A stretch of DNA of 64,000 bases from Phytomonospora endophytica (GTDB taxonomy: Bacteria > Actinomycetota > Actinomycetes > Mycobacteriales > Micromonosporaceae), in assembly GCF_014202425.1 (NCBI RefSeq), contig NZ_JACHGT010000003.1, forward strand, positions 372,001 through 436,000, read 5' to 3'. The notes below the pieces were generated by a model that worked only from the letters and a program-made list of their open reading frames with translations, was not told the origin of the DNA and ran no database searches. The translations under genes were made by a program, and so were the position numbers. Below are positions 23,002-31,499 of this stretch, one piece after another. Numbering within the stretch: position 1 is the stretch's first letter; each line of letters begins with the position of its first letter.

Positions 23002-23865
23002 ATGCGCCGTACATTCCTCGCGCTGGGCGTCGCGGTGACGTTGCTGTTGTCGGGCTGTGGGTTGGAGTCTGCGGGTAGTGCCGAGACTCCCCCGCCGGGT
23101 TCGTCGAGTCTGCCGCCGGTCGATGCCGGTGATCCCAACCCGGATGCGCCGACGTCGATCGCGGCCTTGGGTGACTCCATCAGCCGAGGTGTCAACGCGT
23201 GCGCCACGATCGGTGAGTGCGTGGAGGCGAACTGGGCGACGGGGACCGATCCGGCGGTGGGGAGTCATTTCCAGCGTCTGGAGGCGGCGCATCCCGGGCA
23301 GCGGGTGGTGTCGTCGAATTTCGCCGAGAACGGTGCGAAGGTCGCCGACTTGCCGGGGCAGGCGGAGTTGGCCGCCGGTGGGGCCGAGTACGTGACGATT
23401 CTGATCGGCGCCAATGACGCCTGTGATGCCACGCCGGTGGGTGCGGTGGAGTTCGGGTCTTATGTGGATCGGTCGCTGGGGGTGTTGACGGCGGCGGCGC
23501 CGGATGTGCGGGTTTTGGTGGCGAGTATCCCGAACCTGTACGCGTTGTGGGAGGCCGGGCGGGACAACGAGCGGGCGTTGTGGGTGTGGGGGTTGGATCT
23601 GTGCGCGCAGATGCTGGGTGATGCCGCTTCGGATGAGGCGGGGGTGGAGCAGCGTCGGCAGGGGGTGCTGTCGTTGATCGGTGAGTACAACGCGGCCTTG
23701 GCGGCCGCGTGTGCCAACTACGCGGCGTGTCGTTTCGACGGTGGCGCGGTGTTCGGTGCGCAACTGGGGTTGGACGAGGTGTCGGCGATCGACTACTTCC
23801 ATCCGAGTCTGGCCGGGCAGAAGGCCTTGGCGGAGGCGTTGTGGAAGGCCGGGTACGACTGGTGA
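23002..23865 (+). CDS. SGNH/GDSL hydrolase, lipoprotein
   Basis: A 287-residue exported esterase/lipase-fold protein. The signal peptide ends in a lipobox LLSGC, so C19 would be lipidated and the enzyme anchored outside the membrane. SGNH blocks are visible: block I ALGDSISRG (S59), block III IGANDAC, and block V DYFHPS (D264, H267). A Pro/Ser-rich linker follows the lipid anchor. ATG at 23002 gives a standard signal peptide and has GGGGG upstream; the earlier in-frame ATG at 22969 does not. Substrate may be acetylated polysaccharide or lipid. A hairpin at 23873-23902 follows. Confidence 0.9.
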   Translation: MRRTFLALGVAVTLLLSGCGLESAGSAETPPPGSSSLPPVDAGDPNPDAPTSIAALGDSISRGVNACATIGECVEANWATGTDPAVGSHFQRLEAAHPGQRVVSSNFAENGAKVADLPGQAELAAGGAEYVTILIGANDACDATPVGAVEFGSYVDRSLGVLTAAAPDVRVLVASIPNLYALWEAGRDNERALWVWGLDLCAQMLGDAASDEAGVEQRRQGVLSLIGEYNAALAAACANYAACRFDGGAVFGAQLGLDEVSAIDYFHPSLAGQKALAEALWKAGYDW

Positions 23866-23872
23866 GACGCAC

Positions 23873-23902
23873 CCGGCCCCACGCCGGTGGGCGCGGGGCC
23901 GG
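23873..23902. terminator. Hairpin between convergent genes
   Basis: CCGGCCCC (23873-23880) and GGGGCCGG (23895-23902) form a perfect 8-base stem between the SGNH lipoprotein gene and the convergent small secreted protein gene. No U-tract. Confidence 0.6.
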
Positions 23903-23919
23903 TGAGTCAGGGGCGCGGG

Positions 23920-24339
23920 TCAGGCTTCGGTGATGGCGGTGACGTAGGACCCGGCCGGGCAGTAGTACTCGATGGTGCCGGGGAGGGTGGCCACGGCGCT
24001 GGGCATGCCGTTGAAGCAGATCCCGATGTGGGATGAGGCGAAGGCGACGTCTTTGGGGTCGAGGCCCCAGATGTAGCCGGGGTTGTCGGCGTTGCCGGCG
24101 ATGCGTCCGTGGACGGGGTCGTCGTTGCGGCCTTCGAGGGATGCGTAGGCGTCTTGGATGTCGACGTCTTCGATGAGGCGGACGTGGAAGTCTTCGAAGG
24201 CGATGCCGGCCGGGTCGGGGTTGGGCACGCGGATCGTGGCGATGATCTCGGTGGGGGCGGCCTGGGCGGGTGAGGCGGCGGCCGCGGTCAGGATCGACAG
24301 CGCGGCGGCGGCGAAGGCGGCCTTGGTGAGGGTTTTCAT
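23920..24339 (-). CDS. Small secreted protein of unknown function
   Basis: A 139-residue exported protein. The signal peptide MKTLTKAAFAAAALSILTAA ends with a typical A-x-A site (AQAA). ATG at 24339 has AAGGAG seven bases upstream. The mature part is about 105 residues with two cysteines (CFNG and YYCPAG), probably one disulphide, and no recognised domain. It is downstream of the giant subtilase gene on the opposite side of a very stable hairpin within the same orientation, so possibly separately transcribed. No function is proposed. Confidence 0.75.
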   Translation of the reverse strand: MKTLTKAAFAAAALSILTAAAASPAQAAPTEIIATIRVPNPDPAGIAFEDFHVRLIEDVDIQDAYASLEGRNDDPVHGRIAGNADNPGYIWGLDPKDVAFASSHIGICFNGMPSAVATLPGTIEYYCPAGSYVTAITEA

Positions 24340-24375
24340 CGGGGCACTCCTTGCGTTGGGCATGGGATGGAGGCG

Positions 24376-24414
24376 GGGGCCGCCGTCTCCGCCGGGTGCG
24401 GAGACGGCGGCCCC
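24376..24414. terminator. 17-bp perfect hairpin after the subtilase gene
   Basis: GGGGCCGCCGTCTCCGC (24376-24392) pairs perfectly with 24398-24414 around CGGGT. It lies 12 bases after the subtilase stop on the minus strand and is the likely terminator, without a U-tract. Confidence 0.75.
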
Positions 24415-24426
24415 GTCAGGGATTGC

Positions 24427-27400
24427 TTAGACGAGTGGGACGAGCCAGCCGCCCTCGACCTTCGTCGCGGTGCAGCCGAGCTTGTCCAGCGTGAAGGACA
24501 GCGTGTTGACCTGCTGCTTCTTCAACGTGAACACGGCCACGTCGGCCGCCCAGCCGTCCTTGCTGACGATGACCTGGTACTTCGCGGCTGCGAACCACCA
24601 GGCGTAGTTGCCCTTGGCGTCGGTCTTGAGATCGGTGCGGACACCGGTCGCGACGTTCTTGACCTGCACCTGGGCGCCGGTGATGACCGAGATCGATCCG
24701 TCACAGGCCTTACCCGAGATGGTGCCGACCAGCTTGCCGAGGTTGGCGGTGGGTGCCACCAGCATCTTCACGCCGATCGCGAGCGCGCCGTACGGGGTGC
24801 CGGTCTTGACCGACAGGCCCGCGGTGTAGGTCCCGGGCTGGGTCACGCCGTCGGCGGCGCGCGCCGAGGTGGTGACCCTCACCGTCTTGGACTTACCCGG
24901 CAGGATCGTGGCGGTCTGGACCGATTCCTTCAGCCACGGGACGTCGGCGCTTCCGCCGCAGTCGTCGAGGCCGCCGAGGGTTTCGGCGTCGTTGGTGCCG
25001 ATCCAGTTGGTCTGCCAGCCGCCGACCTTGAAGAATCCGCAGGCGCCGGTCGTGCGCGCACGCGGGGCGGTGTTGTTCGGCAGGGTCTCCCAGGCACCGG
25101 AGGCCTTGTCGAACGCCACCGTGGCGTTGGTCGTGCCGGCACCGTTGAGCCAGCCACCGGAGATGACGAGCTTCCCGTTGGCCGCCGAGTACGCCGAACC
25201 GGCCAGCGACAGCGGCATGTTCGGCAGAGCCGTCCACGCGTCGGCCGCCGGGTCGTAGGCGTACGCACCGGTCGTCGGGGACTGGTCATCGAAGCCACCG
25301 GCGCACACCAGGGTGCCTTCGAGGCCACCGCAGGAGATGAACGCCGTGGGCACCGGGTAGGCGGCGTGCGTCGACCAGGTGTTGCTGCCCGGGTCGAAGC
25401 TGACCACGTCGTCGCTCATGGCGCACTGGTCGTCGGCGCAGCCGCCGACCAGGTACAGGTCACCATCGACCGAGGCGTGGCCCGCCGCGGCACGGCCGGT
25501 GGGGTTGGCCGCGGCCGTCGACCAGGAGTCGCTGGCGGGGTCGTAGACCTCGACCTGGGTGGCCGTGGCGCCGCTTTCCAGCCAGCCGCCGGCGACGTAG
25601 AGCTTCCCGCCGATGTACTCCGCCTGCGGCTGGTTGCGCGCGGTGGGCATCTCGGCGATCGGCGTCCAGGCACCGTCGCTGTACTTGTAACCGGCACCGG
25701 TCTGGGCCTCGTCGACGGTTCCACCGACGGCGTAGAGGACACCGTCGCCGTAGGCGGCGGTGGCGTCGAACACCTCGACGGGGTAGTCGGCGATCGGGGC
25801 CCAGGCGTCATCGGCGGTCACCGAGGAGTCGGTGGTCGACTCCGGCTTGGCCGGTGCGGTGGCGGGCTTGGCCGACAGGTCGGCCTTCTGGTCGGGGTTG
25901 AGGACGGTGAAGGGAGCACCTGCGCCCGACGCGGTCCACGTGCCGCCGTTCTCGCTGATCTCGATGGTCGCCGGTGCGGTACCGGTGTTGGTGAAGGTGA
26001 CGTCGTGGGTCCAGCCGGCGCCGAGGGTGACCACGGAGTCGAGCTGGGTCTTGTCGACCACGATGCGTCCGGCGCCGAGGGTGAAGTCGGCTTCGGTCGT
26101 GCCGTGGTTGGCGACGTCGACGGTGTTGGTGTCGGCGACGTAGCCGCTCTTGGACGCGGTCAGGTCATGCGGCCCGGTCGCGTCGGTGAACAGCCAGTAG
26201 AACCCGTCGGCGAGCTGGGTGTCGTCGGGGGTGGCCGCGGTGATCGCGGATGCTCCCGAGACGGTGTCGGTGACCTTGGCGCCGTTGAGGGTGGTGCCGG
26301 CGTTCTGGTCGAGGACGTTGCCGACGACGAGGCCGCCGTCGGTGGCGACGCAGTCGGGGGTGCCGATCTGGACGTTGTCGATCTCCCACCACCAGTCGAA
26401 GGATCCGACGTAGTGGAACTTGACCTTGACGGCGGTGGCGGTGCCGATCGCGGAGAGGTCGATGCTCTCCACGCGCGGGCCGCGACGGTCCTGGCCGTTG
26501 GTGTACTCCCACAGCTTCGACCAGGTCGCGCCGTTGTCGGTGGTGACCGACACCGAGGCGACGTCCTGGGTGAGCATGTTCAGGTCGCTGTTGAAGGTCA
26601 AGACCTTCGTCGCCGACGTGGACAGGTTGAAGGCCGGGGAGATCAGGTCGGTGTCGACGTTCTTGCCCGAACCCGACTCGTCGCTGTCGGCGACGGCGAA
26701 GCCGCCGTCACCGCCGGTGAGGTTCTTGCGGGCGCCCGGGTCGTTGAAGGCCCAGGGGATGCCGCCGGTGGTGCTGTTGTTCACCACGGTCCAGCCCGCG
26801 GGGGTGGAGGTCGAGGTGAAGCGCTCGGCCAGGGCGAGGTTGCCGTAGTCGAACTCGTATCCGGGGGTGGTGCACGACGCCGCGGGGGTCAGTGCCACGT
26901 CGACGCTGCCTCCGGTGGAGGCGTCGACGGGTACGTCGGCGGCGGTGTAGCCGGGGATGACCGATTCGATGTGGAGGACGTGCTGGCTGCTGGGCAGGGT
27001 CAGCGCGTACTCACCGGTCGCGGGGTCGGTGTAGGTGAACATGTCGGTGCCGGTGACCGAGACCTTGGCGTACAGGGGCCAGCCCTGTCCGCCGCCGTCG
27101 GTGACGACGCCTTCGACGTCGCCGGAGGGGACGGCTTCGAGGGCGAGGTTGACGACGGTGGCCTGTCCTTCGGTGACCGTGCCGGTCGCCGTTTCGGTGC
27201 CGTAGCCGAACTTGCTGGCGGTGATGGTGTAGTCGCCGACCGAGGCGACCGACACGTTGTACTTGCCGTCGGCGCCGGTGGTCAGGGTGCGGTCCATCGG
27301 CCCGTCGATGACGACGGTGGCGCCCGCGAGGGCGGTGCCGTCGCCGGTGACGGTCCCGGAGAGGGATCCGGTGCCGCCGCGGGGGCTGGCCTCGACGGCC

Positions 27401-28839
27401 GCGAGGGCGTCGAGTCGGCCCTCACCGAACACGTGGTTGTCGTCGAGGGTGCCGCCGCATTCGAGGTCCTCGGTGTCACGCGCGGTGTCGTCGAGGAGGG
27501 CCTTGGTCGCGGCGACGTCGCCGATCAGTGCCGGTGCCGCCGACCACATGAGGGCGACGACGGCGGTGGTGTGCGGTGCGGCCATCGAGGTGCCGGACAT
27601 CGACTGGTAGCCGCCGCCGGGCTTGGCCGAGCGCACGTTCACGCCGGGCGCGGCCAGGTTGGGTTTGACGTCGCCGTTGCGGCCGGGGCCGCGTCCGGAG
27701 AAGTAGGCGATGGCGTTGTTGATGTCGTAGGCGCCCGAGGAGTAGGACACCGGGTACCTGCCGGGGGATCCGGAGGTGTTGCAACCGAGGTCGCCGTCGT
27801 TGCCGTTGGACCACGACGGGAAGATCCCCGCGTCCTCCCACGACTGGACGATCTCCTCGTACCAGGGGTCGTCACTGGGCGGGCTGCCGCCCCAGGAGTT
27901 GTTGACGACGTGCGGTGCCTTCGACGGGTCGGGGTTGTTCCCGTTGACGTCGGTGGGCGCCACGATCCACTGACCGGAGGCGATCAGGTCGCTTTCGGTG
28001 CAGCCGTTGGTGGAGCAGCCCTTGGCGGCGATCCACGTCGCGCCGGGGGCGACACCGATGGTGTTGGCGCCTTCGCCGCCGACCATGGTGCCCATGGTGT
28101 GGGTGCCGTGGCCGTGGTTGTCACAGGGGGCGGCGGCGGAGTCGCAGACACCCGTCGGGTCGAACCAGTTGTAGTCGTGGCTGTAGGTGCCGTCGGCGTT
28201 CTTGCCGCGGTACTTGGAGTTCACCGCGGGGTGAAGGTAGTCGACACCGGTGTCGATGTTGGCGACGACGATGCCTTCACCGTGGACGCCGTACTGGTCC
28301 CAGACGGCGGGGGTGTTGATGTTGTCGATGTTCCACTCGACGGCGTCGACGGTGGCTTCGTCGGTGCCGGCCTTGGGCTCCTCGATCTGGACCACGGCAT
28401 CGGGTTCGATGCGCTCGACGCCGCTGAGGACGGCGAGGTCCTCGACGAGTGCGGCGTCGCCGGTCACTTTGATGGTGTTGATGATCCAGAAGCTCTGGAA
28501 GCCGATGCCGCGATCGGTGAGCAGTTCGCGGGCTTCCTTCTGGGTCCGGTCGGCGTAGGAGGTCTTGGCCTCGTAGACCGCGGCGCCCTTGGCTTCCTTG
28601 GAGTCGGCCCGGCTCGCGGCGCTGAGGTCGACGTTGTCATCGAAGCGGAGCCAGAAGTCGGTCTGGCCGTCGGTGGACAGTTCGGACAGGACCTGGGTGT
28701 CGACCTTCTTGGCGACCGCTTGCGCCGCGGAGTCGGCGGGGTCGGCGTATGCCATCCCCTGACCCAGGAAAAGCGGCAGTGCTACGACTGCCGCTGTGAG
28801 GGTTAACGTGGTTCGCCATCGCCGTGTTGGGCTATGCAC
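24427..28839 (-). CDS. Large secreted subtilase (S8) with Kelch repeats
   Basis: A 1470-residue exported protease. Start: GTG at 28839 after AAGGGAG; a Sec signal peptide (RWRTTLTLTAAVVALPLFL) follows. Domains in order: I9-like propeptide (about 50-150), S8 catalytic domain with D196 (NIDTGVD), H244 (HGHGTHTMGT) and S418 (SGTSMAAPHT), carboxypeptidase-regulatory-like beta domains (about 515-670), a MAM/jelly-roll-like region (about 690-860), a fibronectin-like stretch, at least five Kelch-type repeats (LYAVGG, LYVAGGWL, LYLVGGC), and a final regulatory-like domain. No LPxTG anchor is seen, so it is probably released. It likely degrades extracellular protein. Confidence 0.93.
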   Translation of the reverse strand: MHSPTRRWRTTLTLTAAVVALPLFLGQGMAYADPADSAAQAVAKKVDTQVLSELSTDGQTDFWLRFDDNVDLSAASRADSKEAKGAAVYEAKTSYADRTQKEARELLTDRGIGFQSFWIINTIKVTGDAALVEDLAVLSGVERIEPDAVVQIEEPKAGTDEATVDAVEWNIDNINTPAVWDQYGVHGEGIVVANIDTGVDYLHPAVNSKYRGKNADGTYSHDYNWFDPTGVCDSAAAPCDNHGHGTHTMGTMVGGEGANTIGVAPGATWIAAKGCSTNGCTESDLIASGQWIVAPTDVNGNNPDPSKAPHVVNNSWGGSPPSDDPWYEEIVQSWEDAGIFPSWSNGNDGDLGCNTSGSPGRYPVSYSSGAYDINNAIAYFSGRGPGRNGDVKPNLAAPGVNVRSAKPGGGYQSMSGTSMAAPHTTAVVALMWSAAPALIGDVAATKALLDDTARDTEDLECGGTLDDNHVFGEGRLDALAAVEASPRGGTGSLSGTVTGDGTALAGATVVIDGPMDRTLTTGADGKYNVSVASVGDYTITASKFGYGTETATGTVTEGQATVVNLALEAVPSGDVEGVVTDGGGQGWPLYAKVSVTGTDMFTYTDPATGEYALTLPSSQHVLHIESVIPGYTAADVPVDASTGGSVDVALTPAASCTTPGYEFDYGNLALAERFTSTSTPAGWTVVNNSTTGGIPWAFNDPGARKNLTGGDGGFAVADSDESGSGKNVDTDLISPAFNLSTSATKVLTFNSDLNMLTQDVASVSVTTDNGATWSKLWEYTNGQDRRGPRVESIDLSAIGTATAVKVKFHYVGSFDWWWEIDNVQIGTPDCVATDGGLVVGNVLDQNAGTTLNGAKVTDTVSGASAITAATPDDTQLADGFYWLFTDATGPHDLTASKSGYVADTNTVDVANHGTTEADFTLGAGRIVVDKTQLDSVVTLGAGWTHDVTFTNTGTAPATIEISENGGTWTASGAGAPFTVLNPDQKADLSAKPATAPAKPESTTDSSVTADDAWAPIADYPVEVFDATAAYGDGVLYAVGGTVDEAQTGAGYKYSDGAWTPIAEMPTARNQPQAEYIGGKLYVAGGWLESGATATQVEVYDPASDSWSTAAANPTGRAAAGHASVDGDLYLVGGCADDQCAMSDDVVSFDPGSNTWSTHAAYPVPTAFISCGGLEGTLVCAGGFDDQSPTTGAYAYDPAADAWTALPNMPLSLAGSAYSAANGKLVISGGWLNGAGTTNATVAFDKASGAWETLPNNTAPRARTTGACGFFKVGGWQTNWIGTNDAETLGGLDDCGGSADVPWLKESVQTATILPGKSKTVRVTTSARAADGVTQPGTYTAGLSVKTGTPYGALAIGVKMLVAPTANLGKLVGTISGKACDGSISVITGAQVQVKNVATGVRTDLKTDAKGNYAWWFAAAKYQVIVSKDGWAADVAVFTLKKQQVNTLSFTLDKLGCTATKVEGGWLVPLV

Positions 28840-29057
28840 GACGGCTCCCTTCTCGGTTGTGTGCCGGGAACGCGGGTTGGGTCGCCCGCGTATTCCGGTT
28901 CGCCGACGATCGTCGTCTATGCGAACACCGAGAGGCAATGGGTCTGTAGTGGCGTCTTTACGCCAGGACAGGATACGCCAAAGGGTTTATGGAACCGACC
29001 GAACGGCTAGTGCGTCCTCGGCTGCTCGTTGCCGTAGTGGCTGAGCAGCCGCGACGA
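28840..29057. promoter_or_regulatory. Upstream region of the subtilase gene
   Basis: 218 bases without a gene. On the minus strand it contains a 9-base hairpin after the small membrane protein gene (29019-29027 with 29043-29051), then about 130 bases of leader with a perfect short stem TGGCGT/ACGCCA near 28950-28965. The promoter of the subtilase gene must lie here, but no convincing -35/-10 pair or riboswitch was identified. Confidence 0.5.
29019..29051 (-). terminator. Hairpin after the small membrane protein gene
   Basis: CGGCTGCTC (29019-29027) and GAGCAGCCG (29043-29051) form a perfect 9-base stem with a 15-base loop, starting 6 bases after the stop of the 64-residue protein. Confidence 0.55.
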
Positions 29058-29252
29058 TCAGCCGAGCTCGTTGAGGAACCCGACGCCGGCGGCGGCCAGC
29101 AGCAGGCCGACGACGAAGAAAATGACCGAGAGGATGATCCCGGCGACCATGGCGCCGAAGGCCCCGAAGAAGCCGATCTTGAAGGCCGTCCCGGCCGACA
29201 CGGTGACTTCCTGGCGCCCGGCGTAGCCGCCTCCGTACTGCTCATAACTCAT
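29058..29252 (-). CDS. Small single-helix membrane protein
   Basis: A 64-residue protein, MSYEQYGGGYAGRQ.., with one long hydrophobic segment (GFFGAFGAMVAGIILSVIFFVVGLLLAAAGVGFL) preceded by a Gly/Tyr-rich polar N-terminus. Such tiny proteins are common and uncharacterised in actinomycetes. ATG at 29252 has no obvious ribosome site; longer in-frame extensions lack conserved features. Function unknown. Confidence 0.65.
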   Translation of the reverse strand: MSYEQYGGGYAGRQEVTVSAGTAFKIGFFGAFGAMVAGIILSVIFFVVGLLLAAAGVGFLNELG

Positions 29253-29569
29253 AGCAACCGACGGTAGAGCACCCGCGCCACCGGCGGCACCGGCCGGACA
29301 GGTGATTGACGCTCCCGGTGGGGCTGTGAGCTGGGGGTATGCCGGTGGGGGCAGTGCCGTCGGGTCCGCAAGTGAGGCCGTTACGGGCAGTGCGGACTCC
29401 CCCGCTCGTCTTTCGCGGCCGACTCGGCCGTGTGGTCGTTTTCGTCTCCGCCGTTTGCCCCTGGCGCCGCTGGTCACCGGCCAAAGGTCGGTCCATGACC
29501 GCCGTCACCCTTGCCGCCCGAACACTTTCGATATATCGTTGAGTTACTTCGATAGACAGGAGCATTCCG
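29253..29569. other. Intergenic region upstream of the PadR gene
   Basis: 317 bases between the divergent small membrane protein and PadR genes. Open frames crossing it look like chance high-GC frames. The only clear signal is a PadR-type operator at its right end. Confidence 0.6.
29529..29538. promoter_or_regulatory. PadR-type operator
   Basis: CGATATATCG is a perfect 10-base palindrome 31 bases before the PadR start, and a related half-site TTCGATAGA follows at 29548-29556. AT-rich ATAT-centred palindromes are typical PadR sites, so autoregulation is likely. Confidence 0.65.
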
Positions 29570-30346
29570 ATGACCGATCATCACCAAGAACACTGGTTCA
29601 ACGGCCCCGGCTTCGACCCCCGCGAACGACTCCGGGCCCACCGCCGCTCCGAGCGCGGCCACCGCGGACGCGGACGCGACGGACACCACCGCGGCCACGA
29701 CCGCGACATGCGCGGCTTCCCCCCGGGAGTCCCCATGCCGCCCATGCCCCCGGGAGCACCACTCCCGCCCATGCCGCCGGGAGTGCCCATGCCTCCCCCC
29801 GGCCCCTGGGGCTTCGGACCGCAACACGGCAGGCGCGGCCGCCCCCGCATGCGGCGCGGCGACGTCCGCTCGGCGATCCTCAGCCTCCTCGTCGAGGAAC
29901 CCCGCAACGGCTACCAGCTCATCCAGGAACTGGCCAGCCGCAGCGGCGGCATGTGGCGCCCGAGCCCCGGCTCGATCTACCCCGCCCTCCAGCAGATGGA
30001 AGACGAGGGACTCGTCCGGGCCGTCGACATCGACGGCAAACGCACCTTCGAACTCACCGACGAAGGACGCACCTACACCGAGGCCAACCCCGACCGCCTG
30101 CGCGACCCGTGGGAAAACCTCCAGTCCTCCGTCGACGACGAGGCCGTCGAATACCAGCGCCTCATCGGGCTGGTCGTGACCGCCGCCCAGCAGGTCGCCG
30201 CCGCCGGCGGACCCGGCCAGCTCGGCAAGGCACGCGAACTGCTCGGCGAGGCCCGCCGCGGCCTCTACCGCATCCTCGCCGAAGACGAGCCGGCCACCCC
30301 GCCGAGCGTCGACACCGACGACGAGGGCGACGACACCGTCGACTAG
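29570..30346 (+). CDS. PadR family regulator with His/Arg- and Pro-rich N-terminal extension
   Basis: A 258-residue regulator. Residues 1-95 are a low-complexity extension: first His/Arg/Gly-rich (HRGHDRD), then repeated PMPPMPPGAP-like units and a Gly/Arg stretch. The PadR winged helix follows (RSAILSLLVEEPRNGYQLIQELASRS, then RPSPGSIYPALQQMEDEGLV and GKRTFELTDEGR), and a C-terminal helical dimerisation region. CAGGAG lies 7 bases upstream. PadR proteins typically repress themselves and efflux or stress genes; the His-rich segment could bind metal, an inference only. A terminator follows. Confidence 0.93.
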   Translation: MTDHHQEHWFNGPGFDPRERLRAHRRSERGHRGRGRDGHHRGHDRDMRGFPPGVPMPPMPPGAPLPPMPPGVPMPPPGPWGFGPQHGRRGRPRMRRGDVRSAILSLLVEEPRNGYQLIQELASRSGGMWRPSPGSIYPALQQMEDEGLVRAVDIDGKRTFELTDEGRTYTEANPDRLRDPWENLQSSVDDEAVEYQRLIGLVVTAAQQVAAAGGPGQLGKARELLGEARRGLYRILAEDEPATPPSVDTDDEGDDTVD

Positions 30347-30365
30347 CCCCGGCCCGCACCACCAC

Positions 30366-30407
30366 ACAGGCCCGGTGCCCGCGCGAAACCGCGCACACCG
30401 GGCCTGT
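30366..30407 (+). terminator. Terminator hairpin after padR
   Basis: ACAGGCCCGGTG (30366-30377) pairs with CACCGGGCCTGT (30396-30407); an inner stem GCGCG/CGCGC strengthens it, and TTTC follows. Confidence 0.8.
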
Positions 30408-30480
30408 TTCGCGCACCACCACGACGAATCAGACCGCCTCCGGTGCCCACCCACGCGCCCCGACCGAATACCGTGACCTC

Positions 30481-31488
30481 ATGGTGTTGACCTCCGCGCC
30501 GCCCCCGGCCACCGTTATCGCCCAATGGCGACTGGGCAGGGTGCACAAAATCCACCGGGTGGCCACCGGCATGATGAACAAGAACTGGCGCGTCGACACC
30601 GACACCGGCAGCTACGTCCTCAAACTCTTCCTCGACGTGCGCGGCCCCCAGCTCGCCTTCCAGATCCGCGTCCTGCGTGCCCTGGCCGCCGTCGGCGTCC
30701 CCGTACCACTGCCCGTACTCACCCAGCACAACACCGACACCATCCTCATCTCCGGCCACGAATACGGCGTCTTCCCCTGGGTCACCGGCGTCCACCGCTC
30801 CGGCCTGTCGATGACCATCGAACGCTGCGCCGAACTCGGCGCCACCCTCGGCCGCATCCACGGCACCCTCCGCCGCACCCTGCCCACACCACCCCACCCC
30901 TACCAGGCCTCGGCAGCACCCGCCGTGCAGGCGCTGACCAACATCGACCGCCTCCTCGACGTCGTCGACAGCCGCAACGGCAACACCGACTTCGACCGCC
31001 TCGCCGAACGCACCCTGCGCATGAAACGCGGCATGCTCCTGCGCCTGGCCGACCGCTACCCACCACAGATCCCCACCACCATGGCCGGCTACGTCCACGG
31101 CGACTTCCACCCCCACAACGTCCTGCTCGACCGCACCGACGACGTCATCGCCGTCCTCGACTGGGACCGCCTGCGCATCGGCCCCTACGCCCGCGAACTC
31201 GTCCGCGCCGCCACCTTCTTCTTCACCTACGGCGACGAACGCGGCTTCGACCTCGAACGCGCCCAGACCTTCGTCGCCGGATACCGCCGCGTCTTCGACA
31301 TCGGCGCCCCCGCCATCGCCGACGGCGTCCACCGCCTGTGGTGGGAACGCCTCACCGAGAACTGGATCGTCGAATGGCACTACCTGCGCAAGAACCCCGC
31401 CTCCGACCACCTCCTGGCCGGACAGGCGGCGCTGCTCCAGTGGTGGACGGCCAGATATGACGAGGTCATGACCGCCCTCACCGTGTAA
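30481..31488 (+). CDS. APH-fold phosphotransferase (aminoglycoside/homoserine kinase-like)
   Basis: A 335-residue protein-kinase-like small-molecule kinase. A nucleotide-binding lysine is K48 (YVLKLF), the Brenner motif is HGDFHPHN (206-213) and the metal aspartate is D227 (VLDWDR). Such proteins phosphorylate homoserine, choline, aminoglycosides or fructosamines; substrate not predictable. Cytoplasmic. ATG at 30481 has no strong ribosome site. The next gene, a C45 peptidase, starts 11 bases after its stop and is probably co-transcribed. Confidence 0.88.
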   Translation: MVLTSAPPPATVIAQWRLGRVHKIHRVATGMMNKNWRVDTDTGSYVLKLFLDVRGPQLAFQIRVLRALAAVGVPVPLPVLTQHNTDTILISGHEYGVFPWVTGVHRSGLSMTIERCAELGATLGRIHGTLRRTLPTPPHPYQASAAPAVQALTNIDRLLDVVDSRNGNTDFDRLAERTLRMKRGMLLRLADRYPPQIPTTMAGYVHGDFHPHNVLLDRTDDVIAVLDWDRLRIGPYARELVRAATFFFTYGDERGFDLERAQTFVAGYRRVFDIGAPAIADGVHRLWWERLTENWIVEWHYLRKNPASDHLLAGQAALLQWWTARYDEVMTALTV

Positions 31489-31499
31489 CACTGGCCGCC

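Noticed and set aside
24367-28806. A 1479-codon open frame on the plus strand opposite the subtilase gene
   Set aside because: It is Gly/Val/Asp-rich with no recognisable domain, and the minus strand encodes a complete subtilase with catalytic triad; high-GC antisense frames stay open by chance.
28840-29057. A c-di-AMP or other riboswitch in the subtilase leader
   Set aside because: Only short stems are visible; no known conserved riboswitch core could be recognised.
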